Positions 43,596 through 52,953 of a DNA stretch of 64,000 bases are shown piece after piece (position 1 is the first letter of the stretch; every line of letters starts with the position of its first letter). This DNA comes from an uncultured Gemmatimonadota bacterium. GTDB lineage: Bacteria; Gemmatimonadota; Gemmatimonadetes; Gemmatimonadales; Gemmatimonadaceae. The position numbers and the translations under genes are program-made. The notes below the pieces were generated by a model, which worked only from the letters and a program-made list of their open reading frames with translations, searched no databases and was not told the origin of the DNA. The stretch covers positions 641,133 to 705,132 of the forward strand of contig CADEFN010000003.1 of the NCBI GenBank assembly GCA_902826615.1. The letters run 5' to 3'.

Positions 43596-45077
43596 CTAAC
43601 GCGTTCGGTTCCACACGGGGCGAGTCGGCAGCGCCCGGTGATCGATCACCTGACCTTCCTTCATGACCAGCTCCAACCGGCGGATGTTGCGGATGTCCGC
43701 CGTCGGATCAGCAGCAAGGATCAGCACGTCCGCCGACTTCCCCGCCTCCAGCGTACCATACTTCTCGAGAGATTTGCTGGCGATGGCCCCGTTCCGCGTG
43801 CCAGCGGTGAGCGCTTGCAGTGGAGTCATCCCCAGCTCCACCAAACCTTCGATAGCGGCGAGCGTGCCGAGTCCGGGCTCCTGCCAGTCGGGCTTGACGT
43901 CGCGGCGAAATTCGGGGGCGAGGCCGAGGTAGTTGTCGGTCGCGGGCGCGGTGATACACCCGGCCTTGATCAGTTTCTCGGCGTTTTGCCTGCGGATGAG
44001 CATGCCCTGATCACCGCGATCGCGCCGCTGCTCGGCCTCGGTGCGCGCGCGGAGGAGACCAGCCTTCACACTGTCGGCGCGCAGCCGGCCGAGGGAGTCT
44101 TCGCGAGTGCGGCGCTTGTTGTAGTCCTGCCAGGGTTTGCCCGTCATGGTGTTGGACAACATCCCGCAGACCACCTTCCGATCGATGAAGAGTTTCACGA
44201 TGTCGTCCGACATCGGCACGTCGAGTACTTCCGGGTGCTGCACCAGATCAACCCCGGCCTCCAGCGACATGCGCAGCCCTTCCGGAGTGGTGGAGTGAGT
44301 TTCCGCCACCAGCCCGCGGGCGTGCACCGCATCGACGATAGCGCGCTGGGCTCGCTCGGAGAAGCCGATGAACACCGGATACCCGAAGTGCGACGTGCCG
44401 CCAAACTTCAGAAAGTCGACGCCCTGGTCCAGATAGCGGTTGATGGCGGCGCGGAGTGAGTCCGGCTCCATGTTGACCAGCTCTTCACCACCACCGCGAG
44501 TGATGGCGTCGTTCATCTGCTCCTGCAGCAGGGAGAGGTTTTCCGGCGGCCGCCCCGTGAACGAGAAGGACCATGGCCCACCCCAACCCACGATGTTGCC
44601 GGCGAAGAGGAGTCGGGGACCGACGACCTCTCCGCGGTTGATCGCGTCGCGGGTCGTCTTGAGTGGTGCCAGCATGCCGTAGGAGTCGCGGACGGTCGTG
44701 ACCCCAACCTTGAGATGCAACTGGGCGGCCTCGAGCGCCACGTCGGCAAAACGATCCTGGTATCGCGCGAAGTTCTCAATCCCGGAGTAGATCGAGACGT
44801 GCACATTGGCATCGATGAAACCCGGGGTGACATACCGGCCACTGGCGTCGATGACACGCGCTCCTCTCGGCACCTGTACCGACGCCCTCGGTCCGACCGC
44901 CGCGATGACCTTGCCGCGCACCAGCACGGTGGCGTCCCGAAGTGGTGCGCCACCATTGCCGTCGATCACCGTGCCACCCACAATGGCGGTGACGCTCTCC
45001 TGGGCAAAGACCGGGAACGCAACGAGGAATAGGGCGGCGAAACGCCGCAGACGGGTCAAGAAGGGGAAGGCGGGCAT
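43596..45077 (-). CDS. Exported amidohydrolase (imidazolonepropionase/prolidase-like)
   Basis: The ATG at 45077 gives a signal peptide (MPAFPFLTRLRRFAALFLVA cut near FAQ) and 493 residues. It has the amidohydrolase beta sandwich plus TIM barrel with HLKVGVTTVRDS, ETHSTTPEG, VQHPEVL and the late Asp in TAPATDNY. The first motif reads FIDANVHVS, so one His of HxH is Asn. A related D-aminoacylase-like gene in this window (29828) also departs from HxH. It is convergent with the multicopper oxidase; only ten bases separate the two stops. It probably acts on peptides or cyclic amides. Confidence 0.82.
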   Translation of the reverse strand: MPAFPFLTRLRRFAALFLVAFPVFAQESVTAIVGGTVIDGNGGAPLRDATVLVRGKVIAAVGPRASVQVPRGARVIDASGRYVTPGFIDANVHVSIYSGIENFARYQDRFADVALEAAQLHLKVGVTTVRDSYGMLAPLKTTRDAINRGEVVGPRLLFAGNIVGWGGPWSFSFTGRPPENLSLLQEQMNDAITRGGGEELVNMEPDSLRAAINRYLDQGVDFLKFGGTSHFGYPVFIGFSERAQRAIVDAVHARGLVAETHSTTPEGLRMSLEAGVDLVQHPEVLDVPMSDDIVKLFIDRKVVCGMLSNTMTGKPWQDYNKRRTREDSLGRLRADSVKAGLLRARTEAEQRRDRGDQGMLIRRQNAEKLIKAGCITAPATDNYLGLAPEFRRDVKPDWQEPGLGTLAAIEGLVELGMTPLQALTAGTRNGAIASKSLEKYGTLEAGKSADVLILAADPTADIRNIRRLELVMKEGQVIDHRALPTRPVWNRTR

Positions 45078-45212
45078 GTGACCGGGCTCGGGAAGGCTCA
45101 AAGCGCGAAGTTACGCGCGGAGGGGCGCGGCGACAGGCGACCTTGACGATATGTCGCCCTCGGTCTCGATTCCGCTCACACCACATCACCGTCCGCCACA
45201 CTACCGCATCCC

Positions 45213-46958
45213 GTGACCCTCGCCCCAGAAATCACCGCGGCTCTCGCCGACGTGTCACTCGACGCCCCCTGGCCCCTCATCGAACGCTTCACCACGTTGC
45301 GCCGAGAGCACCCGGATGACGTGAAGACGGCAGCTGACGAAATCGTCGCACGTCTGCAAGCACATGGGGTGCCGGTCGAGGTGCATGTGCCTGAGCTTTT
45401 CCTGAGTCTCCCCGGCAAGGCGTCGATCTCAACCGGCACACAGTCGTTCCGTGCCAAGCCGATGGCGATGAGTGTGCCCTTCCCGTCAGGCATCACCGCT
45501 CCGCTGGCGTACGTGCCCGCGCGTTACGCCCGCAACGCCGACGAGATGTTCACCAAGGGGTTTGTCTCCGATGAGGAGATCGACGTGCGTGGCAAGATTG
45601 TCCTGAGCGAAGGCTTCGGCATGCCAGGCAAGGTGGCGTACTTCGAGCAGCGTGGGGCACTGGCCATGATCGCGGTGAATCCCGGTCGCAATGCGCACTG
45701 GGGGATTTGCACCACCGTGTGGGGGACCCCCGACCTGCGCGACCTTCCACGCAAGCCCAAGATCGGTGTGGTGGCCGTCAGCAATCCCGACGGGAGCGCG
45801 CTGATCGAAATGGCCAAAGCGGGCAAGCAGGTGACGCTCACCTCGGAAGTGACTGAGGGATGGTTCCCCTCCCCCGTTCCGGTGGTCACCATACCCGGCA
45901 CCGACGAACCCGAGTCGTTTGTGCTCCTGCACGGGCACTACGATTCGTGGGATTACGGCATTGGCGACAATGCCGTGGGCGACGCCACCATGCTCGAGGT
46001 TGCCCGCGTGCTCTGGCAACATCGGGCCAACCTCAAGCGTTCGGTGCGGATCGCCTGGTGGCCCGGGCACTCCACGGGCCGATACGCCGGCAGCACCTGG
46101 TTTGCCGATCACTTTGCCATCGACCTCTACGAACACTGCATCGCCCAGGTCAATTGCGATTCCCCCGGCTGCCGATGGGCCACCGAGTTCATCGACGTCT
46201 CCCTGATGGAAGAAGCCCAGGCCTTCTGCGGCCGTGTGATCCGCGACGTGGCCGACAAGGAACTCAAGGGAGAACGTCCGCACCAGGCGGGAGACTACTC
46301 CTTCAACAACATCGGCATTTCGTCGTTTTTCATGCTCTCCTCCACCATGAAACACGAACATCGTGAGAAGCTTGGGTACTACGCGGTTGGTGGTTGTGGG
46401 GCCAACATCGAGTGGCACACCGAGGAAGACCTCATCCACATCGCCGACCGCGACATCCTCCTGCGCGACATGAAGGTCTACCTGGCGGCGGTGATGGGAG
46501 CTGCCAACGATGTGGTGGCGCCCTTCAACTTCCGGGCAACCCTCGAAGGGTTCCGGAAAACGCTCGATACCTACGAGGCCCCACTCGACGGCCTCTTCAC
46601 CTTTACCGATGCCCGTCGCGCCATCGACGAACTGGATGCGACGCTGCAGGCCTTTGGCGTGCATGCCTGCAAGGTGGCGGCGCTCCCGATTGGCGATGAG
46701 CGCACCCGGCGCAGCAACCGGGCGATCCGGCGCATGGCGCGCCTGCTCGTGCCGGTGAACTACACCCGCGGCCCGGAGTTTTTCCACGACCCGGCGGAGA
46801 CCACGCCGCCCCTTCCCGATCTCGCCGTGGCGTTAGGCGCCCGTGAGATGTCCGCGTGGGACCGGGGTTTTCTTCGCACCCACCTCATGCGTGGGCAGAA
46901 CCGGCTGGTGGCCGCGCTGCGCGATGCACGACGGACGCTCGAGCGCGCCATGGCATGA
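45213..46958 (+). CDS. M28 family peptidase with PA domain, atypical active site
   Basis: The 581-residue protein starts with GTG and has no signal peptide, so it may be cytoplasmic. A protease-associated domain lies at about 85-215. The M28 core has metal ligands His242 and Asp252 in LLHGHYDSWDYGIGDNAVGD. The catalytic/metal Glu pair, usually WGAEE, is replaced by WWPGHSTGRYAGS (about 282-294). His286 could take over one role. I recall this variant from other M28 proteins. Its stop overlaps the peptide-binding protein start, giving a peptidase, importer and amidase operon. Confidence 0.82.
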   Translation: MTLAPEITAALADVSLDAPWPLIERFTTLRREHPDDVKTAADEIVARLQAHGVPVEVHVPELFLSLPGKASISTGTQSFRAKPMAMSVPFPSGITAPLAYVPARYARNADEMFTKGFVSDEEIDVRGKIVLSEGFGMPGKVAYFEQRGALAMIAVNPGRNAHWGICTTVWGTPDLRDLPRKPKIGVVAVSNPDGSALIEMAKAGKQVTLTSEVTEGWFPSPVPVVTIPGTDEPESFVLLHGHYDSWDYGIGDNAVGDATMLEVARVLWQHRANLKRSVRIAWWPGHSTGRYAGSTWFADHFAIDLYEHCIAQVNCDSPGCRWATEFIDVSLMEEAQAFCGRVIRDVADKELKGERPHQAGDYSFNNIGISSFFMLSSTMKHEHREKLGYYAVGGCGANIEWHTEEDLIHIADRDILLRDMKVYLAAVMGAANDVVAPFNFRATLEGFRKTLDTYEAPLDGLFTFTDARRAIDELDATLQAFGVHACKVAALPIGDERTRRSNRAIRRMARLLVPVNYTRGPEFFHDPAETTPPLPDLAVALGAREMSAWDRGFLRTHLMRGQNRLVAALRDARRTLERAMA

Positions 46959-48520
46959 TGCGCCGGCGTCGCTGGGCGTTCTGCGTCGTGTGGCTCGCCG
47001 CCTGTGGTGGTGAGCCTGCCGTTCCCGCCGCAGATGGCGGCACCATTCGCATTCCCCTGATCAACGATCCGATCTTCAACCCCGTGGTCGCCCCCGACCT
47101 CGGTTCGGTGATGATCAACAAGGTGCTCTATCCGGGCCTCGTGCGACCGGACAGCTCGCTGCAGCCCTCCCCCGACCTGGCTGTGTCATGGACCACGTCG
47201 GATGACGGGCGGAGCTACACCTTCGCCTTGCGGCCGAATGTGCGGTGGCACGATGGCGCCCCATTCACCGCGCGCGACGTGAAGTTCACCTTCGATCAGG
47301 TGATGGACCTCTCGTCAGGCACGCGTCTACGATCGGACTTTGCTGCGCTCGATGGCGTTGATGTCGTGGACTCACTCACGGTACGCTTCAGACTCAAGTC
47401 ACCCTTCGCTCCGTTCCTCACACTCCTCGGTTACAACGCCGGCATCCTGCCTGAACACCTTCTCAAGGGCACACGACTCGGCGACGCCGTGACCTTCAAC
47501 CGGCAGAAGCCAGTTGGTACGGGGCCGTTCAAGGTCAGCAGTGTCACGCCGGGTTCGCGCGTGGAACTGATGCGAAACGAAGACTGGTACGGTGCGAAGC
47601 CCGCGGCCGAACATCTCGTGTTCAAGGTGGTGCCCGACATCAATGTGCAGGTGGCGCAACTCCGTGCTGGCGAACTCGACCTCATTACCATCGAACCATC
47701 CAATGTCGGCGGGCTCGAGAAGGAAGCCGGCATCGCCATCTCACAGGTTCCGGTGGTGCAGCACTGGTATGTGGGCTTCAACGCCGAGTCGTCGTTGTTT
47801 GCTCCGGTGCTGGTGCGACGAGCGCTTGGGTACGCGGTCAATCGCGAGGCCATCATCAAGGGAGTGCTCAAGGGATACGGCGACCTTCCACGTGGCACCA
47901 TTCCGCTGGCCCTGCGCGACTACTTCGATTCCACGCTGGCACCGGTCCCCTACGCCCCCGACTCAGCGCGCGCGCTGCTGGCGCAGGCGGGGTGGCAGCC
48001 TGGGAGTGATGGCAAGCTCCGGAATGCAGCCGGCCAGCCCTTTGCGTTCGAGCTCCTGGTGGACAAAGGCAACCCGACCCGTGAGCAGTCGGCCCTTGCT
48101 GTGCAGGCCGACCTGCAACAACTCGGCATGCAGGTCTCCATTCGCACCATGGAGTTTGCCGCACTGGTACGCGACCATGTGCTCACCCATCGCTTCGCCG
48201 CCAATCTGATCTGGTGGACCACACCACCCGACCCCGATCAATACGCCTTCTACGCGACCGGGCAGGACAACAACAACGTGCGCTGGCACAACCCGCGCGC
48301 CGACTCCTTGCTCGCGGCGGGACGCGCCACACTCGACCCGCAGCAACGACAGTCCATCTACAAGGAGTTTCAGCGCCTGGAACGCGACGATCCACCAGTC
48401 CTGGTGCTCTTTTATCCCCGGGAAATTCGCGCGGCGACTTCACGACTGCGCGGCCTCCTCCCGATCGGCATACGCGACGCGTTACGGCACAGTGAGCGGC
48501 TGTCGCTCGCGGTTCGTTAG
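46955..48520 (+). CDS. Peptide-binding lipoprotein (SBP family 5)
   Basis: The 521-residue protein has a lipoprotein signal (WLAAC at about residues 14-18) and the family 5 extracellular solute-binding layout: NPVVAPDLG, LAVSWTTSDDGRSYTFALRP, WHDGAPFTARDVKFTFD, VGTGPFKV, RRALGYAVNREAI. It delivers di- or oligopeptides (or other cationic solutes) to the DppB/DppC permeases that follow. The ATG at 46955 overlaps the M28 stop (ATGA). ATG 46958 is also possible. Its stop codon lies within a copy of the CGTTAGGC octamer. Confidence 0.93.
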   Translation: MMRRRRWAFCVVWLAACGGEPAVPAADGGTIRIPLINDPIFNPVVAPDLGSVMINKVLYPGLVRPDSSLQPSPDLAVSWTTSDDGRSYTFALRPNVRWHDGAPFTARDVKFTFDQVMDLSSGTRLRSDFAALDGVDVVDSLTVRFRLKSPFAPFLTLLGYNAGILPEHLLKGTRLGDAVTFNRQKPVGTGPFKVSSVTPGSRVELMRNEDWYGAKPAAEHLVFKVVPDINVQVAQLRAGELDLITIEPSNVGGLEKEAGIAISQVPVVQHWYVGFNAESSLFAPVLVRRALGYAVNREAIIKGVLKGYGDLPRGTIPLALRDYFDSTLAPVPYAPDSARALLAQAGWQPGSDGKLRNAAGQPFAFELLVDKGNPTREQSALAVQADLQQLGMQVSIRTMEFAALVRDHVLTHRFAANLIWWTTPPDPDQYAFYATGQDNNNVRWHNPRADSLLAAGRATLDPQQRQSIYKEFQRLERDDPPVLVLFYPREIRAATSRLRGLLPIGIRDALRHSERLSLAVR

Positions 48521-48523
48521 GCG

Positions 48524-49471
48524 ATGTTGCCCTTTGTCGTCCGGCGTGTGCTGCACGGCGTTATCGTGGTGCTGGCCGCCAGCCTCATCACCTTTCTCGT
48601 GATGCATCTGGCGCCGGGCGGGCCTTCCCTCCTCGCCGATCCCAAACTCAGCGTGGAAGAACGCGCGGCCATCACGCGTCAACTCGGGGTGGACGCGCCC
48701 CTCCCGGTCCAGCTTGCCCGATGGGGAGGACGTGCCATGCGCGGCGACCTCGGCACCTCATTCCTGTATCAGGTGCCCGCACTCAGCGCGATTCGGTCGA
48801 GGCTGCCAAACACACTTCTGCTGGCGGGAGCCGCGCTCCTCCTCGCAACAGGGCTGGGTGTAGGCGGTGGTACACTCGCGGCAGCGCGTCCCGGCGGCGT
48901 TGTTGATCGCCTGGGTTCTGCGGTGGCCAGCCTCGGTCTTGCAGTGCCGGTTTTCTGGTCGGGCATTGTCCTCATTCTGCTGCTCGCGGTGAAATGGCAG
49001 CTGCTGCCCGCCGGTGGATTGACGTCGGATGGTGGTGGAGGGATCGCAGACCGTCTTCGTCATTTGCTGCTCCCCGCGATCGTACTCGCCATGGCGGGCG
49101 GCGCCGAGCTGTTTCGCTACACACGTTCTGCGGTGCGCACCACCCTTGCCGAACCGCACCTGCGTACGGCACGGGCCAAGGGGACCACACGGAGACAGCA
49201 GCTCATCACACACGCACTCCGGCCAGCGCTGGTGACCATTGTGAGTGTGATTGGACTCCAGTTGCCACGTCTGGTGGGTGGCGCCGCCATCACCGAGACG
49301 GTTTTTGCGTGGCCAGGGATGGGACGTTTGGGTGTCGAGGCCGCATTGGCGCGCGACTATCCATTGGTCATGGCGGTCACGGTGGTGGTGTCGGCTGGAG
49401 TTGTGGTGGCCAGCCTGGTGGTCGACCTGTTGCAGCGCTGGATCGACCCGCGGGGAGTATCCCCTACGTGA
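48524..49471 (+). CDS. Peptide ABC transporter permease, DppB-like
   Basis: The 315-residue protein has the DppB/OppB features: an N-terminal RRVLHGVIVVLAASLITFLV helix, the conserved DLGTSF block, and EAA-loop (about 205-245, ARAKGTTRRQQLITHALRP). Six transmembrane segments are visible. It starts three bases after the binding protein stop. It forms the inner-membrane channel with DppC. No ATPase genes (DppD/DppF) follow. Confidence 0.92.
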   Translation: MLPFVVRRVLHGVIVVLAASLITFLVMHLAPGGPSLLADPKLSVEERAAITRQLGVDAPLPVQLARWGGRAMRGDLGTSFLYQVPALSAIRSRLPNTLLLAGAALLLATGLGVGGGTLAAARPGGVVDRLGSAVASLGLAVPVFWSGIVLILLLAVKWQLLPAGGLTSDGGGGIADRLRHLLLPAIVLAMAGGAELFRYTRSAVRTTLAEPHLRTARAKGTTRRQQLITHALRPALVTIVSVIGLQLPRLVGGAAITETVFAWPGMGRLGVEAALARDYPLVMAVTVVVSAGVVVASLVVDLLQRWIDPRGVSPT

Positions 49472-50292
49472 GCGCCAGGCGAACATGGCGTGTGCGACTT
49501 GCCCTGGGGTTGCTCGCCCTCCTGATGGTGGGCGTGGTTGCCGGCCCGCTGCTGTGGCGCGTGAGCCCCGAGACACTCGATCTGGCACGTGCCCATGCAC
49601 CACCCGGGGCCGGTCACCCGTTAGGCACCGATGCCTCAGGGCGTGATGTCCTGAGCCGGCTGTTGGCCGGGGGACGTGTGTCCCTGGCGGTGGGCGCACT
49701 GAGCATGCTGGTCTCACTCCTGGTCGGCGCGACGGCCGGTCTTGTCGCGGGCTGGCGTGGTGGCTGGGTGGACAGCGTCGTGATGCGGAGCGTCGATACG
49801 GCCCTCGCCATTCCCACCCTCTTTGTCGTCATCCTCACGCTCACCTTCCTCGGCTCCTCGGTCCCCGTGTTGGTGGCCGCGATCGGTCTCACCACCTGGA
49901 TGGGCGTTGCGCGCATTGTGCGGGCCGAAGCGACGGTCGCTCGCACCCAATCGTTTGTCGATGCCGCGCGAGCGCTCGGGCGGACCGACCTGGCCATCGT
50001 ATGGAACCACCTGGTGCCGCAGCTGGCCCCCACGCTGCTCGTTGCCGCGTCCGTGGGCGTGAGCACCGCGATCCTGACCGAATCGGCCCTCTCCTTTCTG
50101 GGGCTCGGCGTGCAGCCACCCTCCGCGTCGTGGGGCAACATGCTCAGCGACGCCCAGGGCGCGTTGTACGTGAATCCCGCTCTCGCCATCTACCCCGGCG
50201 TCCTCATCTTTCTCACCGTCGTCTGCGTCAACACGCTGGGCGACGTGGTTCGTGACCGGCTTGATCCGAGAACCACTCCCACCACACGCTGA
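49468..50292 (+). CDS. Peptide ABC transporter permease, DppC-like
   Basis: A GTG at 49468 overlaps the DppB stop (GTGA). It gives 274 residues with six helices and the DppC hallmarks: HPLGTDASGRDVLSRLLAGG near the N-terminus, the EAA-loop DAARALGRTDLAIVWNHLVP and SALSFLGLGVQPPSASWGNM at the end. It pairs with DppB. The two ATPases that should complete the transporter are not in the window, so they must be supplied by another locus. Confidence 0.92.
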   Translation: MSARRTWRVRLALGLLALLMVGVVAGPLLWRVSPETLDLARAHAPPGAGHPLGTDASGRDVLSRLLAGGRVSLAVGALSMLVSLLVGATAGLVAGWRGGWVDSVVMRSVDTALAIPTLFVVILTLTFLGSSVPVLVAAIGLTTWMGVARIVRAEATVARTQSFVDAARALGRTDLAIVWNHLVPQLAPTLLVAASVGVSTAILTESALSFLGLGVQPPSASWGNMLSDAQGALYVNPALAIYPGVLIFLTVVCVNTLGDVVRDRLDPRTTPTTR

Positions 50293-50297
50293 CGCCA

Positions 50298-51860
50298 ATG
50301 CGCCTGCCTCTCCTGGTTATACCTGCTGCGCTCCTGACCAGTCTCCCCGTCCAGTCGCAAGTGCGTGTGGGCATCGAAGAAGCCACCATCGCCGAGTTGC
50401 ACGCAGCCATGCAGCGGGGCACGCTGAGCTGTCGACGGTTGGTGAGTGGGTACCTGGCCCGCATCGACGCATACGACAAGAATGGCCCTGCCATCAACGC
50501 GATTGTGCGGGTGAACCCCGCCGCACTGGCCACGGCCGACTCTCTCGACCGTCGCTTTGCACGAGAGGGGCTGATCGGCCCACTGCATTGCATCCCTGCC
50601 ATCGTCAAGGAGAACTTCGAGACCATCGACATGCCGACGAGTGCCGGGTCACTCGCGCTTGCCGAATGGCAGCCCACGCGCGATGCCTTCCAGGTGCGCA
50701 AACTTCGCGAAGCAGGGGCGATTGTCCTGGCCAAGTCGAACATGGCCGAGTGGGCCTTTTCGCCGTATGAAACGGTGAGTTCTGTTCTGCCGGGCTACAC
50801 ACGGAACCCCTATGCCCTCGATCGGGTGACGGCAGGGTCGAGTGGTGGCACTGCGGCGGCGGTGGCGGCCGGCTTTGGCGCGATCGGGCTCGGCACCGAC
50901 ACCGGCAACTCCATTCGTGGACCCTCGGCACATCAAGCCCTGGTTGGCATGCGTTCGACCATGGGGCTCACCAGTCGCATGGGAGTGGTGCCGCTCTTCC
51001 TGTCGCAGGATATCGCGGGCCCGATGACACGCACCGTTGAAGACAACGCACGGATCTTTCAGGTGATCGCGGGGGAGGACCCGGACGATGCCGTCACCGT
51101 TGCGGCGCGCGGACGCGTGGTGCCTCGTTATGCAGACTCGTTGCGACGTGACGGGCTGCGTGGGGCGCGCATTGGTGTGCTTCGCGTGGCCTTCGAGTCG
51201 TCGTCGCTGGACGCCGAGGTGGCTCAGGTGTTTGCGCAGGCGGTTGCCGACCTGCGACTGGCCGGCGCAACCGTGATCGACACCGTCGTCGTGCCGGTCC
51301 TCGATTCCATCAGACGATTGCAGACGGGTGGTGGATGCTCCCCGTTCAAGTACGACCTCGAGACCTACCTCGCGAGTGTCGCCAGTGCGCGGCCACCGGT
51401 GAAAACCGTCGACGACATTGTGCGCTCGGGCAAGATGCATCCCACCGTGCAACGACGTCTCGAACAGGCTCGCGACGTCACGGAGAATCCTTCCCAAAGC
51501 TCAGGATGCATCTCACGGGAGGCGTACCGCGCGGCGCTGCGTGTTGCCGTACTTCGACTCATGGACAGTCAGCGGCTCGATGCCCTCGCCTATCCCACCT
51601 GGAGCAACCCTCCGCGGAAAATCGGCGATCTCAATACACCGCACGGCGACAACTCCCAGGTCTTTTCGCCGTCGACCGGATTCCCTGCCATCACCGTGCC
51701 CATGGGATACACACGCGGTATTCTCCCCGCCGGGCTTCAGCTCATGGGACGTCCGTGGAGCGAGGGGACCCTCTACCGCCTTGCCTTCGCCTTCGAGCAG
51801 TCCACGCGACACCGGCGTCCTCCGGCTTCGGTGCCTCCACTCGACCTCCCGACCCGATAA
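50298..51860 (+). CDS. Exported amidase signature family enzyme
   Basis: The 520-residue protein has a signal peptide (MRLPLLVIPAALLTSLPVQS). The amidase triad is visible: Lys104 in AIVKENFE, cis-Ser near residue 181-182 in AGSSGGTAAA, and nucleophile Ser205 in GTDTGNSIRGPS. The family hydrolyses amides and some nitriles. Position directly after the peptide importer suggests work on peptide amides or similar substrates in the periplasm. It begins five bases after the DppC stop. Confidence 0.9.
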   Translation: MRLPLLVIPAALLTSLPVQSQVRVGIEEATIAELHAAMQRGTLSCRRLVSGYLARIDAYDKNGPAINAIVRVNPAALATADSLDRRFAREGLIGPLHCIPAIVKENFETIDMPTSAGSLALAEWQPTRDAFQVRKLREAGAIVLAKSNMAEWAFSPYETVSSVLPGYTRNPYALDRVTAGSSGGTAAAVAAGFGAIGLGTDTGNSIRGPSAHQALVGMRSTMGLTSRMGVVPLFLSQDIAGPMTRTVEDNARIFQVIAGEDPDDAVTVAARGRVVPRYADSLRRDGLRGARIGVLRVAFESSSLDAEVAQVFAQAVADLRLAGATVIDTVVVPVLDSIRRLQTGGGCSPFKYDLETYLASVASARPPVKTVDDIVRSGKMHPTVQRRLEQARDVTENPSQSSGCISREAYRAALRVAVLRLMDSQRLDALAYPTWSNPPRKIGDLNTPHGDNSQVFSPSTGFPAITVPMGYTRGILPAGLQLMGRPWSEGTLYRLAFAFEQSTRHRRPPASVPPLDLPTR

Positions 51861-51870
51861 TCTTTCCCCG

Positions 51871-52953
51871 ATGACTCGGGTCGACGTTCACGGACACACC
51901 GTTCTGCGGCAGCGACTGCTGGACTCCTTCGAAAAGGGGAGCCTCCCGCAGTCGATGCTCTTTCATGGTCCCGCCGGTATCGGCAAGCAGGCACTGGCGC
52001 TCTGGCTTGGTGGTGTCCTCCTCTGCGAGAACTCACCGGCACCGTGTGGCACCTGTCGGCATTGCCGGTATCAGCAGGCGCTCACCCACCCCGACTTCAT
52101 CTGGGTGTTTCCGCGCCCTCGTCTCAAGGATTCCGACGCCTCACCTGACGAGGTGAAGATGGATATTGCAGGGGCCATCGCGGCTCGCGTTGAAGCCGGG
52201 AACCTGTACGCGCAGCCGCCGGGCAATGAAGGCATCTACGTCCCCACCATCCGTATGGTCGTGCGTGCGGCCACGGTCACCCCCGCGCTTGCCCGCAAGA
52301 AGGTGATTGTCGTGGGCGACGCCGAACGGATGGTTTCGCAGGAAGGCTCCGATCAGGCGGCCAACGCCTTCCTCAAGCTCCTCGAGGAACCCCCCGCCAA
52401 TACCTGGATCGTGCTGACGTCCAGTGCACCGGGTGCGCTCCTGCCGACCATTCGATCGCGCGTGGTGGCGGTTCGTGTATCTCCGCTGTCGCCCGCCGAG
52501 GTCCATGGCTGGCTGACCGATCCTGAGGTTCGCGACCGGCTCAACGATGCCGCCCTTCCATCGACCGTTGCGGAGCGTGTTGCGCTCGCCGCCGGTTCTC
52601 CCGGGCGGCTCCTCGAGGCTCAGGCGGGTAAGGCCGCTGCCGATATCGCACGGCGGCTGCTGGATGCGGCAAGTGTTGGTGATCGTGAGCGAGGCACTCG
52701 CCTCGCACTATCTGCAGGGTCGTCGGGGGCGCGGGGTGCTTTCACGGAAGTGCTGGAGTCCCTGGCCACCCAACTCGCCGAACGTGCCCGCGGCGCCATC
52801 AGTGAGGGGGACGAGCGCGTGGCTCGCGCCGTCGCTCGCGCCATCGAGGATGTGGAAGACGCCAAGGCGCTCGCCTACGGCAACGGCAACCCGCAGCTGA
52901 TCACCTTCTCCCTCTTCGACACCCTCTCCTCGGCCTTTGCCGGACGCCGCTGA
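51871..52953 (+). CDS. holB: DNA polymerase III delta' subunit
   Basis: The 360-residue protein is the clamp-loader delta' subunit. It has an AAA+ core with a degenerate Walker A (GPAGIGKQ, no Ser/Thr at the end), which fits the non-ATPase role of delta'. A zinc motif has Cys52, 59, 62 and 65 in CENSPAPCGTCRHC. The remaining core contains VVGDAERM, NAFLKLLEEPP and the usual SRC position as RSRV. It helps load the beta clamp during replication. It starts ten bases after the amidase stop. Confidence 0.9.
   Translation: MTRVDVHGHTVLRQRLLDSFEKGSLPQSMLFHGPAGIGKQALALWLGGVLLCENSPAPCGTCRHCRYQQALTHPDFIWVFPRPRLKDSDASPDEVKMDIAGAIAARVEAGNLYAQPPGNEGIYVPTIRMVVRAATVTPALARKKVIVVGDAERMVSQEGSDQAANAFLKLLEEPPANTWIVLTSSAPGALLPTIRSRVVAVRVSPLSPAEVHGWLTDPEVRDRLNDAALPSTVAERVALAAGSPGRLLEAQAGKAAADIARRLLDAASVGDRERGTRLALSAGSSGARGAFTEVLESLATQLAERARGAISEGDERVARAVARAIEDVEDAKALAYGNGNPQLITFSLFDTLSSAFAGRR

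Noticed and set aside
45486-46787. Minus-strand open frame opposite the M28 gene
   Set aside because: Antisense shadow without motifs.
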